Below, piece after piece: positions 1 to 10,396 of a stretch of DNA of 64,000 nucleotides. The stretch is from Cryobacterium gelidum. GTDB taxonomy: Bacteria > Actinomycetota > Actinomycetes > Actinomycetales > Microbacteriaceae. The position numbers and the translations under genes are program-made. Position 1 is the first letter of the stretch. Each line of letters begins with the position of its first letter. Under the pieces are notes generated by a model. It saw only the letters and a list, made by a program, of their open reading frames with translations. It searched no databases and was not told the DNA's origin. The stretch is taken from the NCBI RefSeq assembly GCF_004403985.1, contig NZ_SOHL01000013.1, positions 310,001-374,000 on the forward strand. The letters run 5' to 3'.

Positions 1-978
1 GTCGCGATCGACGTGGCCTGGTGCGGCATCTGCGGCACAGACCTGCACGAGTACCTCGACGGGCCGATCTTCATTCCGGCCGAGGGACACCCACACCCTC
101 TCTCGCACGAGGAAGAACCGGTCACGCTCGGCCATGAGTTCTCGGGCACGGTCACCGCACTCGGCGAGGGTGTGTCCGACCTCGCGGTCGGAGACAACGT
201 CGTGGTCGAACCGTATTTCGTCTGCAACGAGTGCGCCCCCTGCCTGGCCGGAAACTACCACCTCTGCACGAAGATGGGCTTCATCGGCCTGGCTGGCGGA
301 GGCGGCGGACTCAGCGAGAAGGTCGTCGTCGACCGCCGCTGGGTGCACGCCATCGGCGATATCCCCTTGGATGAAGCGGCGCTGATCGAGCCGCTCTCCG
401 TTGCCCACCACGCCTTTGTGCGCAGTGGCGCGAAAGCCGGCGATGTCGCCCTCATCGGCGGGGCCGGCCCGATCGGACTGCTCGTCGCCGCCGTGCTCAA
501 GGCCGAGGGCCTGACCGTGATCATGTCCGAGCTCAGCGAGGCTCGCAAGGAGAAAGCGCGAGTCACCGGGGTGGCGGACTTCGTGCTCGATCCCAGCCAG
601 GAAGACGTCGTCGCCCGGGTTCGCGAACTCACGGGCGGTAACGGCGCCGACGTCTGCTTCGAGTGCACGAGCGTCAATGTCGTGCTGAGCCAGCTGTTCG
701 ACGCGGTGCGGCCTGCCGGTGTCATCGTCAACGTGTCGATCTGGGGCAAGCCGGCCAGCATCGACATGCAGAAACTCGTACTCAAGGAGATCGACCTGCG
801 CGGAACGATTGCCTACGTGCGCGATCACCCGGCCACCATCAAGCTCGTGCAGGACGGCCGGGTCAAGCTGGCGCCGTTCATCACCGGGCGCATCGCGCTC
901 GACGATCTGATCGCCGAGGGCTTCGACACCCTGATCAACCACAACGAGACCGCGGTCAAGATCATCGTGCACCCCTGA
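1..978 (+). CDS. 2,3-butanediol-type zinc alcohol dehydrogenase (5' truncated by window)
   Basis: The reading frame is open from base 1, so the start lies outside the window. The product is a zinc-dependent medium-chain dehydrogenase. CGICGTDLHEY carries the catalytic-zinc cysteine, GHEFSG the next ligand region, and CNECAPC plus a following HLC give the four structural-zinc cysteines. GGAGPIG is the NAD-binding Rossmann glycine motif. The insertion between CGICGTD and GHEF, with an EGHPHPLSHEE-like stretch, is typical of (R,R)- or meso-2,3-butanediol dehydrogenases, which interconvert acetoin and butanediol in the cytoplasm. Substrate is inferred from family resemblance; a sorbitol or threonine dehydrogenase is less likely. 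Confidence 0.85.
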   Translation, partial: VAIDVAWCGICGTDLHEYLDGPIFIPAEGHPHPLSHEEEPVTLGHEFSGTVTALGEGVSDLAVGDNVVVEPYFVCNECAPCLAGNYHLCTKMGFIGLAGGGGGLSEKVVVDRRWVHAIGDIPLDEAALIEPLSVAHHAFVRSGAKAGDVALIGGAGPIGLLVAAVLKAEGLTVIMSELSEARKEKARVTGVADFVLDPSQEDVVARVRELTGGNGADVCFECTSVNVVLSQLFDAVRPAGVIVNVSIWGKPASIDMQKLVLKEIDLRGTIAYVRDHPATIKLVQDGRVKLAPFITGRIALDDLIAEGFDTLINHNETAVKIIVHP

Positions 979-1043
979 TTAGTGCCGGCAGCGGCACCTC
1001 GCGCATCGGGGTACCGGTCGTGGCAGTCGCTAAGCTGCGAGCT

Positions 1044-1820
1044 ATGCCCGACGACAGCGCCCGCCCGCAGCGCACGAGCCCGCTCACTCGCAGCCTGCTC
1101 GCGCCAAACGCCGGTCCGATGACTCTCGACGGCACCAACACCTATCTGATCGGTGCGCCCGACTCGCGCTCGATTGTCGTCGTCGACCCCGGGCCGCTTG
1201 ACGAGGGCCACCTGTCCACGCTCGCCGCTTCCGGCCAGGTCGAGCTCGTGCTGATCACGCACCGACACGCCGACCACACGGCGGCAAGCGAACGATTCGC
1301 GGCGCTCACCAACGCCCCGGTACGTGCGTTTGATCCCGCCTATTGCGTGAACGGTGCCCCTCTCGTCGACGGGGAGCAGCTCTCAGCCGCTGGTACCAGC
1401 ATCCGCGTTGTGGCCACGCCCGGGCACACCGACGACTCAATCTGCCTACATCTGCCCGGCGACGGCCTCACCGGCTCGGTGCTCACCGGCGACACCATTC
1501 TCGGCCGTGGAACGTCGATCATCGACGGCGCCCTCGCCGACTACCTGGCCTCGCTTGAGGCGCTGCGCGCGCTCGGGCCGGCCACCGTGCTGCCCGCGCA
1601 CGGCCCGATACTGCCCGACCTCGCGGCCATCTGCACTGCCTACCTCGCGCATCGCCACGAACGACTCGACCAGGTGCGATCTGCCCTCGCCACGTTCGGT
1701 TCTGAGGCGACGGTGGCCGAAGTCACCGATCTCGTTTACGCCCAAACGGATGCCGCGGTGCGGTTCGCCGCCGAGGCATCCGTTCGCGCGCAACTGGCCT
1801 ACCTGCGCGAACCGCGCTGA
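1044..1820 (+). CDS. MBL-fold metallo-hydrolase (LACTB2/glyoxalase II-like)
   Basis: A 258-residue metallo-beta-lactamase-fold hydrolase. HRHADH at residues 73-78 is the di-zinc HxHxDH motif. TPGHTDD, GDTILG and PAHGP provide the remaining histidine and aspartate ligands. Family members hydrolyse thioesters, RNA or other esters, and the substrate cannot be read here. I chose the ATG because TAAGCT lies 7 bases before it, the geometry of a leaderless actinobacterial transcript. An in-frame GTG 24 bases upstream is possible. The frame extends far upstream over the dehydrogenase, but that part is antisense-like noise. It follows the dehydrogenase by 65 bases. Confidence 0.85.
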   Translation: MPDDSARPQRTSPLTRSLLAPNAGPMTLDGTNTYLIGAPDSRSIVVVDPGPLDEGHLSTLAASGQVELVLITHRHADHTAASERFAALTNAPVRAFDPAYCVNGAPLVDGEQLSAAGTSIRVVATPGHTDDSICLHLPGDGLTGSVLTGDTILGRGTSIIDGALADYLASLEALRALGPATVLPAHGPILPDLAAICTAYLAHRHERLDQVRSALATFGSEATVAEVTDLVYAQTDAAVRFAAEASVRAQLAYLREPR

Positions 1821-1834
1821 CCGAGCTCGCGAGT

Positions 1835-1987
1835 CTACTTGCCGGGCTTCTTGTTCTCCAGGGCCCGGGCCGCCAGGGCGCGGGCTCGCGCAGCGGCAGT
1901 GTCTGCTGCAGCACTGAACCGGGTATTTCTGACCCCCGAGCTGGCGGTTCGTGCAACCTTGTTGCTTTGTTTGGGGTTTTGGGCCAT
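1835..1987 (-). CDS. Small basic hypothetical protein, 50 aa
   Basis: A short ORF starts with ATG preceded by GGAAAG at suitable spacing. The product begins MAQNPKQSNK and ends with an alanine/arginine-rich segment finishing ENKKPGK, so it is strongly basic and probably helical. No signal peptide or membrane segment is visible. It is convergent with the MBL hydrolase gene, with 14 bases between stops. The clean ribosome binding site and composition suggest a real gene, but I recognise no family. Nucleic-acid binding would be a guess. Confidence 0.5.
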   Translation of the reverse strand: MAQNPKQSNKVARTASSGVRNTRFSAAADTAAARARALAARALENKKPGK

Positions 1988-2189
1988 GGTGCACTTTCCA
2001 ATCACGTGAAACCGGGAGATAACTCCATGTTGAACCCTATCCGCCCGAAGCCTCCGGCGCCTGTGTGGCACGCACGCGCCGTGAGCGGCGAGCCGGGTTT
2101 CGGCGCGGTATCCGCTTACGCGACGGCACCTAGAAGCCAGTCCAGGTAGTCCGCGTGCCGCGCACCGTACTGGCCTGTGACCCTGGATC

Positions 2190-2195
2190 TAGAAT
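2190..2195 (+). promoter_or_regulatory. Putative -10 element of MFS gene
   Basis: TAGAAT lies 9 bases before the ATG at 2205, and no Shine-Dalgarno sequence is visible between. This fits a very short or absent 5' leader. No convincing -35 is seen. Confidence 0.4.
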
Positions 2196-2204
2196 CAATG
2201 GACC

Positions 2205-3680
2205 ATGCCGAAGACCACTCCTCCCACCTCCGAGCATGCCGACAGGTCGAAGCGGCAAGCCTTCTGGGTGTGCGTCGGAGTTGCTTCGCTGACAATTCTC
2301 GACCTGTCCAAGATAAATGTTGGGTTACCGGCCATCGAGCAGTCGCTCGGCGGCGGTACCACCGAACTCCAGCTCATCGTCGCTGGTTACGCACTCGCTT
2401 TTGGGCTCGCGCTGGTACCGTCCGGTCGGCTGGGCGACATTCATTCCCGGCGACTCATGTTCATTGTCGGCCTCAGCTCCTTCACGGTTGCAAGCATTCT
2501 GTGCGCGCTCGCGCCTACGATCGAATTCCTGATAGTGGCGCGTATCCTGCAGGGAATTGCTGCGGGAATTCAGATGCCGCAAGTACTCGGACTAATCCAA
2601 CAGCTGTTCCAAGGCGCGGCACGAGGGCGCGCCTTCGGCTTGTTTGGAGCGGTCATCGGAGTTTCGACGGCCTTCGGACCGACCCTGGGTGGCCTCCTGA
2701 TCGCCGTTGGCGGCCCCGATAACGGCTGGCGCCTGTCGTTTTGGATGAACGTGCCGCTGGGTCTTCTGGCACTCTTCTTCGCGATACGTGTGCTTCCGAA
2801 ACGCCAGAGTCATGCACGAGAACGCACGGGGCTCGACCTCGTCGGCATCCTGTTGCTGGGAATTGCCACTCTCGGCCTCATGCTTCCGTTCGTACTGACG
2901 ACCGGCGCCCCAACGGATGACCCCCGCCGCTGGTTCTGGCTGATTGTGTTCGGTCTTTCCGGCGCCGCGTTCTTCTGGTGGGAACGGCGGTACCAGCACA
3001 TCGGTAAGTCACCCGTTGTGAATTTCGCACTCTTTCGCACGGCGTCCTATCGCAACGGGATACTGATCACCACGGCCTATTTTGCGGCGATTCCGCCGTA
3101 CTTTCTGCTGGTCACCCTTTTTCTGCAACAGGGCCTTGGGCTTGAGCCCGTCTTCGCCGGAATGGTGAGCATCTCCTTTGCCCTCGCCTCAGCGGTAACG
3201 TCGTGGATCGGCGGTCGCCTGGTCTTCCGTTGGGGCCGCCAGCTCGTCGCTCTCGGCCTGGTCACCGTCATGATCGGCTTCGTGCTCGTTCTACTGGCGG
3301 GATTATTCGCCTCGGTAGGCCTCGCACCGTGGCTGATCGCGGCAGCCATGACGATGACCGGTGTCGGCGGCGGCTTCGTCATCTCGCCGAACCAGACGCT
3401 CACCCTGACCGAGGTTCCAGTCACGCAGGGCGGCGTCGCCGGGTCGATGGCCCAGGTGGGTCAGCGGGTGGGAACGGCCATCGGAGTCGCGGCGATAATC
3501 TCGACCTTCTACGCAACGTTGTACGCGGAGGTGAGCCAGCCCGACCGCGTGCAGGTGTTTCGTGACGGCTTCCTCAACGGAATCCTGGTCGCGCTGGTAC
3601 TCGTCGCCGTTGCCCTGGTATTCGCCCTGGTCGACCTGTTCGGGCACCGAACTGAAACGTCGGCCCTACCGAGGGCCTGA
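2205..3680 (+). CDS. MFS drug-efflux transporter, DHA2-like (14 TM)
   Basis: A 491-residue major facilitator protein with about 14 hydrophobic segments. It resembles the EmrB/QacA (DHA2) drug:proton antiporters. A cytoplasmic start (MPKTTPPTSEHADRSKRQ) precedes the first helix. GYALAFGLALVPSGRLGD is the conserved loop region after TM2 and ARILQGIAAG belongs to the TM4 motif. The ATG is favoured by the TAGAAT box just upstream. It probably exports hydrophobic cations or antibiotics from the cytoplasmic membrane; the actual substrate is unknown. It stands alone, 144 bases before a universal stress gene. Confidence 0.85.
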   Translation: MPKTTPPTSEHADRSKRQAFWVCVGVASLTILDLSKINVGLPAIEQSLGGGTTELQLIVAGYALAFGLALVPSGRLGDIHSRRLMFIVGLSSFTVASILCALAPTIEFLIVARILQGIAAGIQMPQVLGLIQQLFQGAARGRAFGLFGAVIGVSTAFGPTLGGLLIAVGGPDNGWRLSFWMNVPLGLLALFFAIRVLPKRQSHARERTGLDLVGILLLGIATLGLMLPFVLTTGAPTDDPRRWFWLIVFGLSGAAFFWWERRYQHIGKSPVVNFALFRTASYRNGILITTAYFAAIPPYFLLVTLFLQQGLGLEPVFAGMVSISFALASAVTSWIGGRLVFRWGRQLVALGLVTVMIGFVLVLLAGLFASVGLAPWLIAAAMTMTGVGGGFVISPNQTLTLTEVPVTQGGVAGSMAQVGQRVGTAIGVAAIISTFYATLYAEVSQPDRVQVFRDGFLNGILVALVLVAVALVFALVDLFGHRTETSALPRA

Positions 3681-3824
3681 ACGCAGACATGTCTTCGCCG
3701 ATGAACGAAAATCTCCGCCTTGGTAAACGGCGAATCGGGGCGGAATCTGCCATGCTGGCCGTGAGTCGAGGTGCGGCAGTCGGTCCTGTCCGCCTGCCGG
3801 GCGCCGTAGACAAGGGAGTGCAGC

Positions 3825-4322
3825 ATGAGCGCGTGCGTGATTGTTGGGGTGGTGCCCGGCCAGCCGGACACCGTCGTGCAGCAGGCGGCCATGTTCGCGG
3901 CGCGTTTCAACGCGGAACTGGTGTGCGCATCGGTGGACGCCGGCCAGTACCAGGTCTACGACCTGGGCTACGGCACGATGACGAGTCTGCCATTGACTGC
4001 GGACTCGCCCGAACGTGCGGAGGAGAGATTCGACCCGGATCTCGCGGCGCGCCTGGCCGCGCTCCTCGACGGACGCGGCTTCACCTGGAGCACCCGTGCC
4101 CTCGTCGGTGATCCGGCCCAAGCCCTCGGCGACCTGGCCGACACGCTCAATGCGGCGATGATCGTGGTCGGAACCAGGGAGGCGACGTTGCGGGCCAGCC
4201 TGCAGGAGTTCATCAACGGTTCGGTGGCGGTGCAACTGGCGCACCGTCAGCATCGTCCGGTGGTCGTGATTCCGCTTGCCCCGGTTCCGTCTGACCAGGC
4301 CCTGCCCTGGGACCCCGCCTGA
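3825..4322 (+). CDS. Universal stress protein family protein
   Basis: A 165-residue UspA-fold cytoplasmic protein, a single domain. It starts with a beta strand (CVIVGVVPGQPD) and ends with IVVGTRE followed by NGSVA and RPVVVIPL. The G-x-R...GSV arrangement corresponds to the G-2x-G-9x-G(S/T) ATP-binding loop of ATP-binding Usps, so nucleotide binding is likely but slightly divergent. AAGGGAG sits ahead of the ATG. Role in stress or dormancy is inferred from family only. Confidence 0.8.
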   Translation: MSACVIVGVVPGQPDTVVQQAAMFAARFNAELVCASVDAGQYQVYDLGYGTMTSLPLTADSPERAEERFDPDLAARLAALLDGRGFTWSTRALVGDPAQALGDLADTLNAAMIVVGTREATLRASLQEFINGSVAVQLAHRQHRPVVVIPLAPVPSDQALPWDPA

Positions 4323-4409
4323 TCATCCGCGCGACCATTCTTCGCGTGCACGCGAGCCGCGGCCCGTCGTCGCAGGCCGGCCCGCCGCATCCGCTCCCAC
4401 CGAATATAG

Positions 4410-5732
4410 CTACGGTGTCCACCACGGCCGCAACGGCAGCCCACCGACACCGTCACCCTCGTCGGGCTTGGCCATCAACACCTGATGCAGCTGGATGCCG
4501 TTGCTCTCGAACGCGAGCCGTGAGCCCGCCATGTACAGCCCCCACACTTTCGCGGTGGGGAGGCCGACCTCGGCGACCGCCTCGTCCCAATGCTCGACGA
4601 GGTTGGCGCACCAGTCGCGCAGCGTCAGCGCGTAGTGCTGGCGCAGGTTCTCCTCGTGCAGCACCTCGAGCCCCGCATCCTGCGCTTCGCTGATGATCCG
4701 GCCCGAGCCGGTGAGCTCCCCATCCGGAAAGACATAGCGATCGATGAACCCGCGGGGCGCCGGTTCGGTTCGGTTCTCTGGCCGCGTGATGCAGTGATTG
4801 AGCAGAAGACCGCCGGGGCGCAGCCTGGATTGCAGAAAGCCGAAGTACGACGAGTAGTTGCGCACTCCGATATGCTCCAGCAGCCCGATTGACGACACCG
4901 CGTCAAAGCCGATTTCGGTGATATTGCGGTAGTCCCCGTGGCGAACCTCCGCGAAATCGTTCAGGCCCTCCTCGGCAATGGCCCGCTGCGCCCACGCGGT
5001 CTGCTCACGCGACAGCGTCACTCCGGTGGCAAGCACGCCGCGGCGTGCGGCGTAGCGCACCATGCCGCCCCAGCCGCACCCGACGTCAAGCAGGCGGTCG
5101 CCCGGCAACAGCCGCAGCTTCTCGAACACGAGCCGGTACTTGTTCTCCTGTGCCTCATCGAGGGATGCGTCACTGTCTGGGTAGCAGGCGCAGGTGTAGG
5201 TCATCGACGGCCCGAGCACCCACTCGTAGAACCGGTTTGAGACGTCGTAGTGGTGGCGGATCGCCTCGGCGTCGCGCGTTTTGCTGTGCCGGAGCCCTCC
5301 GGCAACACGGCGCCAGCGCGGCATTGCTTCCTCCGGCGGCGGCGCGATCGGGCGCAGCTGCCGCACACCGATAGAGCGGATGATGTCCACCATCATTCGC
5401 GCCGGTGGCCGAGTGAAGTCCAGGCTGTCGGCGAGCGCCGTGAGCAGTTCATAGGGATCGCCGGGGTGCACCCCGTGCAGGTCGAGGTCGCCGGCGATAT
5501 AGGCGCGGGCCAGACCGAGGTCGCCGCGGCCCGTGGCGAGGTAGGTCGTGCCGCGCGGGGTCAGGAGATCCAGCCCGAACGGTGCGCCCTGCGGTCCGGC
5601 TGCGCTCCCGTCGTAGGCGGTGAATCGCACCGGGAGGCGACCGCCGGCCAGAATCTCCAGCACCTGGGCGAGGGTGAATTTTCCCGCCGTCGCATTCGTC
5701 GCATTCGTCGCACGATCCTTGAACGTGGTCAT
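4410..5732 (-). CDS. tmsB: Fatty-acyl phospholipid C-methyltransferase, CFA synthase family (TmsB/BfaB-like)
   Basis: A 440-residue SAM-dependent methyltransferase of the cyclopropane-fatty-acid synthase family. An N-terminal lipid-binding region (about 1-150) is followed by HYDVSNRFYEWVLG (161-174) and the SAM loop VGCGWGG (217-223). LLEHIG matches the Glu-His bicarbonate site of CFA synthases. Its start overlaps the stop of an upstream FAD oxidoreductase (ATGA), so the two are translationally coupled. Coupled pairs of this kind (TmsB/TmsA, mycobacterial BfaB/BfaA) make 10-methyl fatty acids: the methyltransferase forms 10-methylene oleoyl lipid and the partner reduces it. Function is inferred from pairing; simple cyclopropanation is the alternative. 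Confidence 0.82.
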   Translation of the reverse strand: MTTFKDRATNATNATAGKFTLAQVLEILAGGRLPVRFTAYDGSAAGPQGAPFGLDLLTPRGTTYLATGRGDLGLARAYIAGDLDLHGVHPGDPYELLTALADSLDFTRPPARMMVDIIRSIGVRQLRPIAPPPEEAMPRWRRVAGGLRHSKTRDAEAIRHHYDVSNRFYEWVLGPSMTYTCACYPDSDASLDEAQENKYRLVFEKLRLLPGDRLLDVGCGWGGMVRYAARRGVLATGVTLSREQTAWAQRAIAEEGLNDFAEVRHGDYRNITEIGFDAVSSIGLLEHIGVRNYSSYFGFLQSRLRPGGLLLNHCITRPENRTEPAPRGFIDRYVFPDGELTGSGRIISEAQDAGLEVLHEENLRQHYALTLRDWCANLVEHWDEAVAEVGLPTAKVWGLYMAGSRLAFESNGIQLHQVLMAKPDEGDGVGGLPLRPWWTP

Positions 5733-7108
5733 CGTCGTAGCACCGCCTTGGAGTAGAGGTCGAGGAGACGGGAATCGGGGTCGTATCGCTTCTTCGCGGC
5801 TCGGTAGCTGTCCCCGCCGTAGAGTTCGTCGAACTCCGGCTGCGAGTAATACGAGTCGGAGTACAGCGACTTGTGCCCGTCGAGTTCGCCGACCTTGCGT
5901 TCGATCAGCCGGTTCGTCGCCCCGTCGCTGGACCCAACCGGTACCGTCGACCAGAAGCCGACGTTGACGTAGTTCTGCTGGGGCCGGATCGGGTAGAGCG
6001 GCCAGTGGTCATCGCCTCTCAAGCGCAACGGGCACAGCCAGATCGGCATGATCGGTACGGTGCGCAGAAACCAGTCCAGAAACTCCGCGCATCGCGCAAT
6101 CGGTACCTCGACGTCTTGGACGACTCGCTCGCGGGGCGGTCTGCCGTTCAGTTTTTCGATACGGTCGCCGATGTTAAACCGCTGTTCGAGCTTCATCAGC
6201 TTTCCGTAGAAGCTGCTGCGCCGGTAGCGCCCGGGCCAGACCCTTCGAATCAGGGCATGCTGCGCGCCGAACGCCTCGGAGCACCAGAACCAGTCGGTGT
6301 CCCAGCGCCACAGGTAGTCGTGAATGGTGAGGCGATCGTCCGTCGCGCCGCGGTCGTGCTGGATGGAGCGGTAGTAGATCTGCTGGCCGGTGTAATCGCT
6401 GGCGGGGCCGGGCGCGCTGGTCTGCCTGCCGACGCAGAGGTAGCTTTCGTCGGCGCTGAACACCACGCCGTCGAGGTAGTCGACGAGAACGCCGTCGAGG
6501 CGGCCGGTTTCGAGGATGCCGTCCATCGCCGCGACCAGGTCGACCATCGAGTGGAATCGCACATGGGTGAGCGTGACGAACGGCTTGACGGGGTCGAGTT
6601 CGATGCGCAGACGCACCGCATAACCGAGCGTCCCGTACGAGTTGGGGAAGGCGCGGAACAGGTCGGCGTTCTGGCCGGGCGACGCGGTGATTATCTCCCC
6701 GGCGCCGGTGAGGATGTCCATCTCCAGCACCGACTCGTGCGGCAGACCGTTGCGAAACGACGTCGACTCGATGCCGAGGCCGGCCACCGCGCCGCCGAGG
6801 GTGATGGTCTTCAACTGCGGCACGACCAACGGTGCCAACCCGTGGCGCAGCGTCGCTGCAACAAGGTCGTCGTAGGTGCACATGCCGCCCACGTCGGCCC
6901 TACGCGCCGCCACGTCAACAGCGATGACGCCAGTCAAACCGGACGGGTCGAGGCCTTGAGCCTGACCCTGAACTCGTGTGCGGAACAGATTCGAGGTGGA
7001 CTTCGCCAGTCGGATCGGGGCCGTCGCCGGGACGGCGCGGTAACTGTCAAGAAGGCGCTGCACGCCAGCGGCGTGAGCGCTCTGGGCGTCAACCACAGCA
7101 ACGGGCAC
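5729..7108 (-). CDS. tmsA: FAD-binding oxidoreductase, 10-methylene fatty acyl reductase candidate (TmsA/BfaA-like)
   Basis: A 459-residue protein with an N-terminal PCMH-type FAD-binding domain. KSTSNLF, GMCTYDDLV and TLGGAVAGLGIES are typical of the family, as is the later SYGTLGYA segment. The C-terminal half resembles DHCR24-like (delta24-sterol reductase) proteins. The start is a GTG (VPVAVVDAQ), with a GAAGG immediately before it; no ATG is available upstream in frame. It overlaps the CFA-type methyltransferase by 4 bases. In known pairs this flavoenzyme reduces the 10-methylene intermediate to the saturated 10-methyl acyl chain. The specific assignment is inference from pairing and family. 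Confidence 0.78.
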   Translation of the reverse strand: MPVAVVDAQSAHAAGVQRLLDSYRAVPATAPIRLAKSTSNLFRTRVQGQAQGLDPSGLTGVIAVDVAARRADVGGMCTYDDLVAATLRHGLAPLVVPQLKTITLGGAVAGLGIESTSFRNGLPHESVLEMDILTGAGEIITASPGQNADLFRAFPNSYGTLGYAVRLRIELDPVKPFVTLTHVRFHSMVDLVAAMDGILETGRLDGVLVDYLDGVVFSADESYLCVGRQTSAPGPASDYTGQQIYYRSIQHDRGATDDRLTIHDYLWRWDTDWFWCSEAFGAQHALIRRVWPGRYRRSSFYGKLMKLEQRFNIGDRIEKLNGRPPRERVVQDVEVPIARCAEFLDWFLRTVPIMPIWLCPLRLRGDDHWPLYPIRPQQNYVNVGFWSTVPVGSSDGATNRLIERKVGELDGHKSLYSDSYYSQPEFDELYGGDSYRAAKKRYDPDSRLLDLYSKAVLRR

Positions 7109-7167
7109 GCCTTCACGCTAGTCCCGGGCGCCAGCCGGCGCGACCCGAATTTCCACAATTATGCACG

Positions 7168-7195
7168 AAGGGCGGATGCCGAGGCATCCGCCCTT
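7168..7195 (-). terminator. Terminator-like hairpin after nrdF
   Basis: AAGGGCGGATGC and GCATCCGCCCTT form a perfect 12-bp stem with loop CGAG. It sits just past the nrdF stop and before the FAD oxidoreductase gene, so it probably separates the two transcription units. The stem also contains the window's abundant CGGATGC heptamer. Confidence 0.65.
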
Positions 7196-7209
7196 CTCGA
7201 AATTCAGAC

Positions 7210-8217
<1,008 letters not shown>

Positions 8218-8257
8218 TCAGAAATTTACAAAGAACTCACTCGAGCGCTTAATTTGC

Positions 8258-10396
8258 TCACAGTGCGCAGGACACGCAACCTTCAATTTCCGTCCCCTCG
8301 AGCGCCATCTGGCGCAGACGGATGTAGTAAATGGTTTTGATGCCCTTTTTCCAAGCGTAGATCTGGGCGCGGTTGATGTCACGGGTGGTCGCGGTGTCCT
8401 TGAAGAACAGGGTCAGCGAGAGGCCCTGGTCTACGTGCTGGGTTGCCGCCGCGTACACGTCGATGATCTTCTCGGAGCCGATTTCGTAGGCATCCTGGTA
8501 GAAGTCCAGGTTGTCGTTCGTCATGAACGGCGCCGGGTAGTACACGCGGCCCAGCTTGCCTTCCTTGCGAATCTCGATCTTCGCCGCAATCGGGTGGATC
8601 GACGCGGTCGAGTTGTTGATGTACGAGATCGACCCGGTCGGCGGCACGGCCTGCAGGTTCTGGTTGTAGATGCCGTGCTTGACAACGGATGCCTTCAGCT
8701 CGGCCCAGTCGGCCTGCGTCGGAATCGACACCCCGGCCTGGGCGAACAGCTCGGCGCCGCGAGCGGTCGACGGCTCCCAGACCTGGTCGGTGTACTTGTC
8801 GAAGAACGCCCCGGATGCGTAGGTCGAGTCTTCGAAGCCCTCGAAGGTGCGGCCGCGCTCCATGGCGATGGCGTTGGAGGCCCGCAGGGCGTGGAACAGA
8901 ACCGTGTAGAAGTAGATATTGGTGAAGTCGATGCTCTCGTCACTGCCGTAGTAGACGCGCTCGCGGGCGAGGTAGCCGTGCAGGTTCATCTGGCCGAGGC
9001 CGATGGCGTGCGAGCGATCGTTGCCATCTTCGATCGAACGAACCGAGCTGATGTGGCTCTGCTCCGATACCGCGTTGAGGCCGCGAATGGCGGCATTGAC
9101 GGTGCGTCCGAGGTCGCCGGAATCCATGGCCAGGGCAATGTTCATCGACCCGAGGTTGCAGGAGATGTCCTTGCCGATCTCGTTGTACGAGAGGTCTTCG
9201 TTGTAGGTCGTCGGGGTGTTCACCTGCAGGATCTCGGAGCACAGGTTCGACATGTTGATGCGGCCCTGGATCGGGTTCGCCGCATTCACCGTGTCTTCAA
9301 ACATGATGTACGGGTAGCCCGACTCGAACTGGATCTCGGCGAGGGTCTGGAAGAACTCGCGCGCCTTCATCTTGGATTTCTTGATGCGGGGGTTGTCGAC
9401 CATCTCGTGGTACTTCTCGCTCACCGAGATGTCGGCGAAGGGCACGCCGTAGACGCGTTCCACGTCGTAGGGCGAGAAGAGGTACATCCAGTCGTCGTTC
9501 TTGGCCAGCTCGAAGGTGATGTCGGGAATAACGACACCGAGCGAGAGGGTCTTGATGCGAATCTTCTCGTCGGCATTCTCCCGCTTGGTGTCGAGAAAAC
9601 GCATGATGTCGGGGTGGTGCGCGTGCAGGTAGACAGCGCCGGCGCCCTGGCGAGCACCGAGCTGGTTGGCGTAGCTGAAGGAGTCTTCGAGCAGCTTCAT
9701 GACGGGAATGATGCCGCTGGACTGGTTCTCGATCTGCTTGATCGGTGCGCCGGCTTCACGAATGTTGGTGAGCAGCAGGGCCACGCCGCCGCCGCGCTTG
9801 GAGAGCTGCAGCGAGGAGTTGATGCCACGCGAGATCGATTCCATGTTGTCTTCGATGCGCAGCAGGAAGCACGAGACGAGCTCACCGCGCTGGGCCTTGC
9901 CGGAGTTCAGAAACGTGGGGGTTGCTGGCTGAAAACGGCCGGCGATGATCTCTTCGACCAGGGCAACGGCGAGCTTCTCATCACCGGATGCGAGACCCAG
10001 CGCGGTCATGACCACGCGGTCTTCGAAACGCTCAAGGTACCGCTTGCCGTCGAAGGTCTTCAGCGTGTACGAGGTGTAGTACTTGAACGCGCCGAGAAAG
10101 CTCTGGAAGCGGAACTTCTTGGAGTAGGCCAGGTCGTTCAGGCTTGTGATGAACTCGAAGGAGTACTGGTCGAGCACGGCCTGCTCGTAGTATTCCTTCT
10201 CGACCAGGTAGTCGAGGCGCTCGCGCAGCGAGTGGAAGAACACCGTGTTCTGATTGACGTGCTGCAGGAAGAACTCACGGGCTGCTTCGCGGTCTTTGTC
10301 GAACTGGATCTCCCCGTTCGGGCCGTACAGATTGAGCATCGCGTTGAGCGAGTGGTAGTCCATGCCCGACGGTGCGTCAATGGGCGTGATTTTCAC
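8258..10396 (-). CDS. nrdE: Class Ib ribonucleoside-diphosphate reductase alpha subunit NrdE
   Basis: The 712-residue catalytic subunit that reduces NDPs to dNDPs. Characteristic stretches are [10 protein letters not shown], the Cys-containing [12 protein letters not shown], and [18 protein letters not shown]. The C-terminal GCVSCAL has the CxxC shuttle pair that is re-reduced by NrdH. I chose GTG ([11 protein letters not shown]): it overlaps the nrdI stop as GTGA and has GGAAA 8 bases upstream. A TTG 15 bases earlier (adding METTA) is the alternative start. Confidence 0.95.
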   Translation of the reverse strand: MKITPIDAPSGMDYHSLNAMLNLYGPNGEIQFDKDREAAREFFLQHVNQNTVFFHSLRERLDYLVEKEYYEQAVLDQYSFEFITSLNDLAYSKKFRFQSFLGAFKYYTSYTLKTFDGKRYLERFEDRVVMTALGLASGDEKLAVALVEEIIAGRFQPATPTFLNSGKAQRGELVSCFLLRIEDNMESISRGINSSLQLSKRGGGVALLLTNIREAGAPIKQIENQSSGIIPVMKLLEDSFSYANQLGARQGAGAVYLHAHHPDIMRFLDTKRENADEKIRIKTLSLGVVIPDITFELAKNDDWMYLFSPYDVERVYGVPFADISVSEKYHEMVDNPRIKKSKMKAREFFQTLAEIQFESGYPYIMFEDTVNAANPIQGRINMSNLCSEILQVNTPTTYNEDLSYNEIGKDISCNLGSMNIALAMDSGDLGRTVNAAIRGLNAVSEQSHISSVRSIEDGNDRSHAIGLGQMNLHGYLARERVYYGSDESIDFTNIYFYTVLFHALRASNAIAMERGRTFEGFEDSTYASGAFFDKYTDQVWEPSTARGAELFAQAGVSIPTQADWAELKASVVKHGIYNQNLQAVPPTGSISYINNSTASIHPIAAKIEIRKEGKLGRVYYPAPFMTNDNLDFYQDAYEIGSEKIIDVYAAATQHVDQGLSLTLFFKDTATTRDINRAQIYAWKKGIKTIYYIRLRQMALEGTEIEGCVSCAL

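Noticed and set aside
663..1043. N-terminal extension of the MBL hydrolase over the dehydrogenase gene
   Set aside because: This part overlaps the dehydrogenase in another frame and is arginine-rich noise; the family domain begins after ATG 1044.
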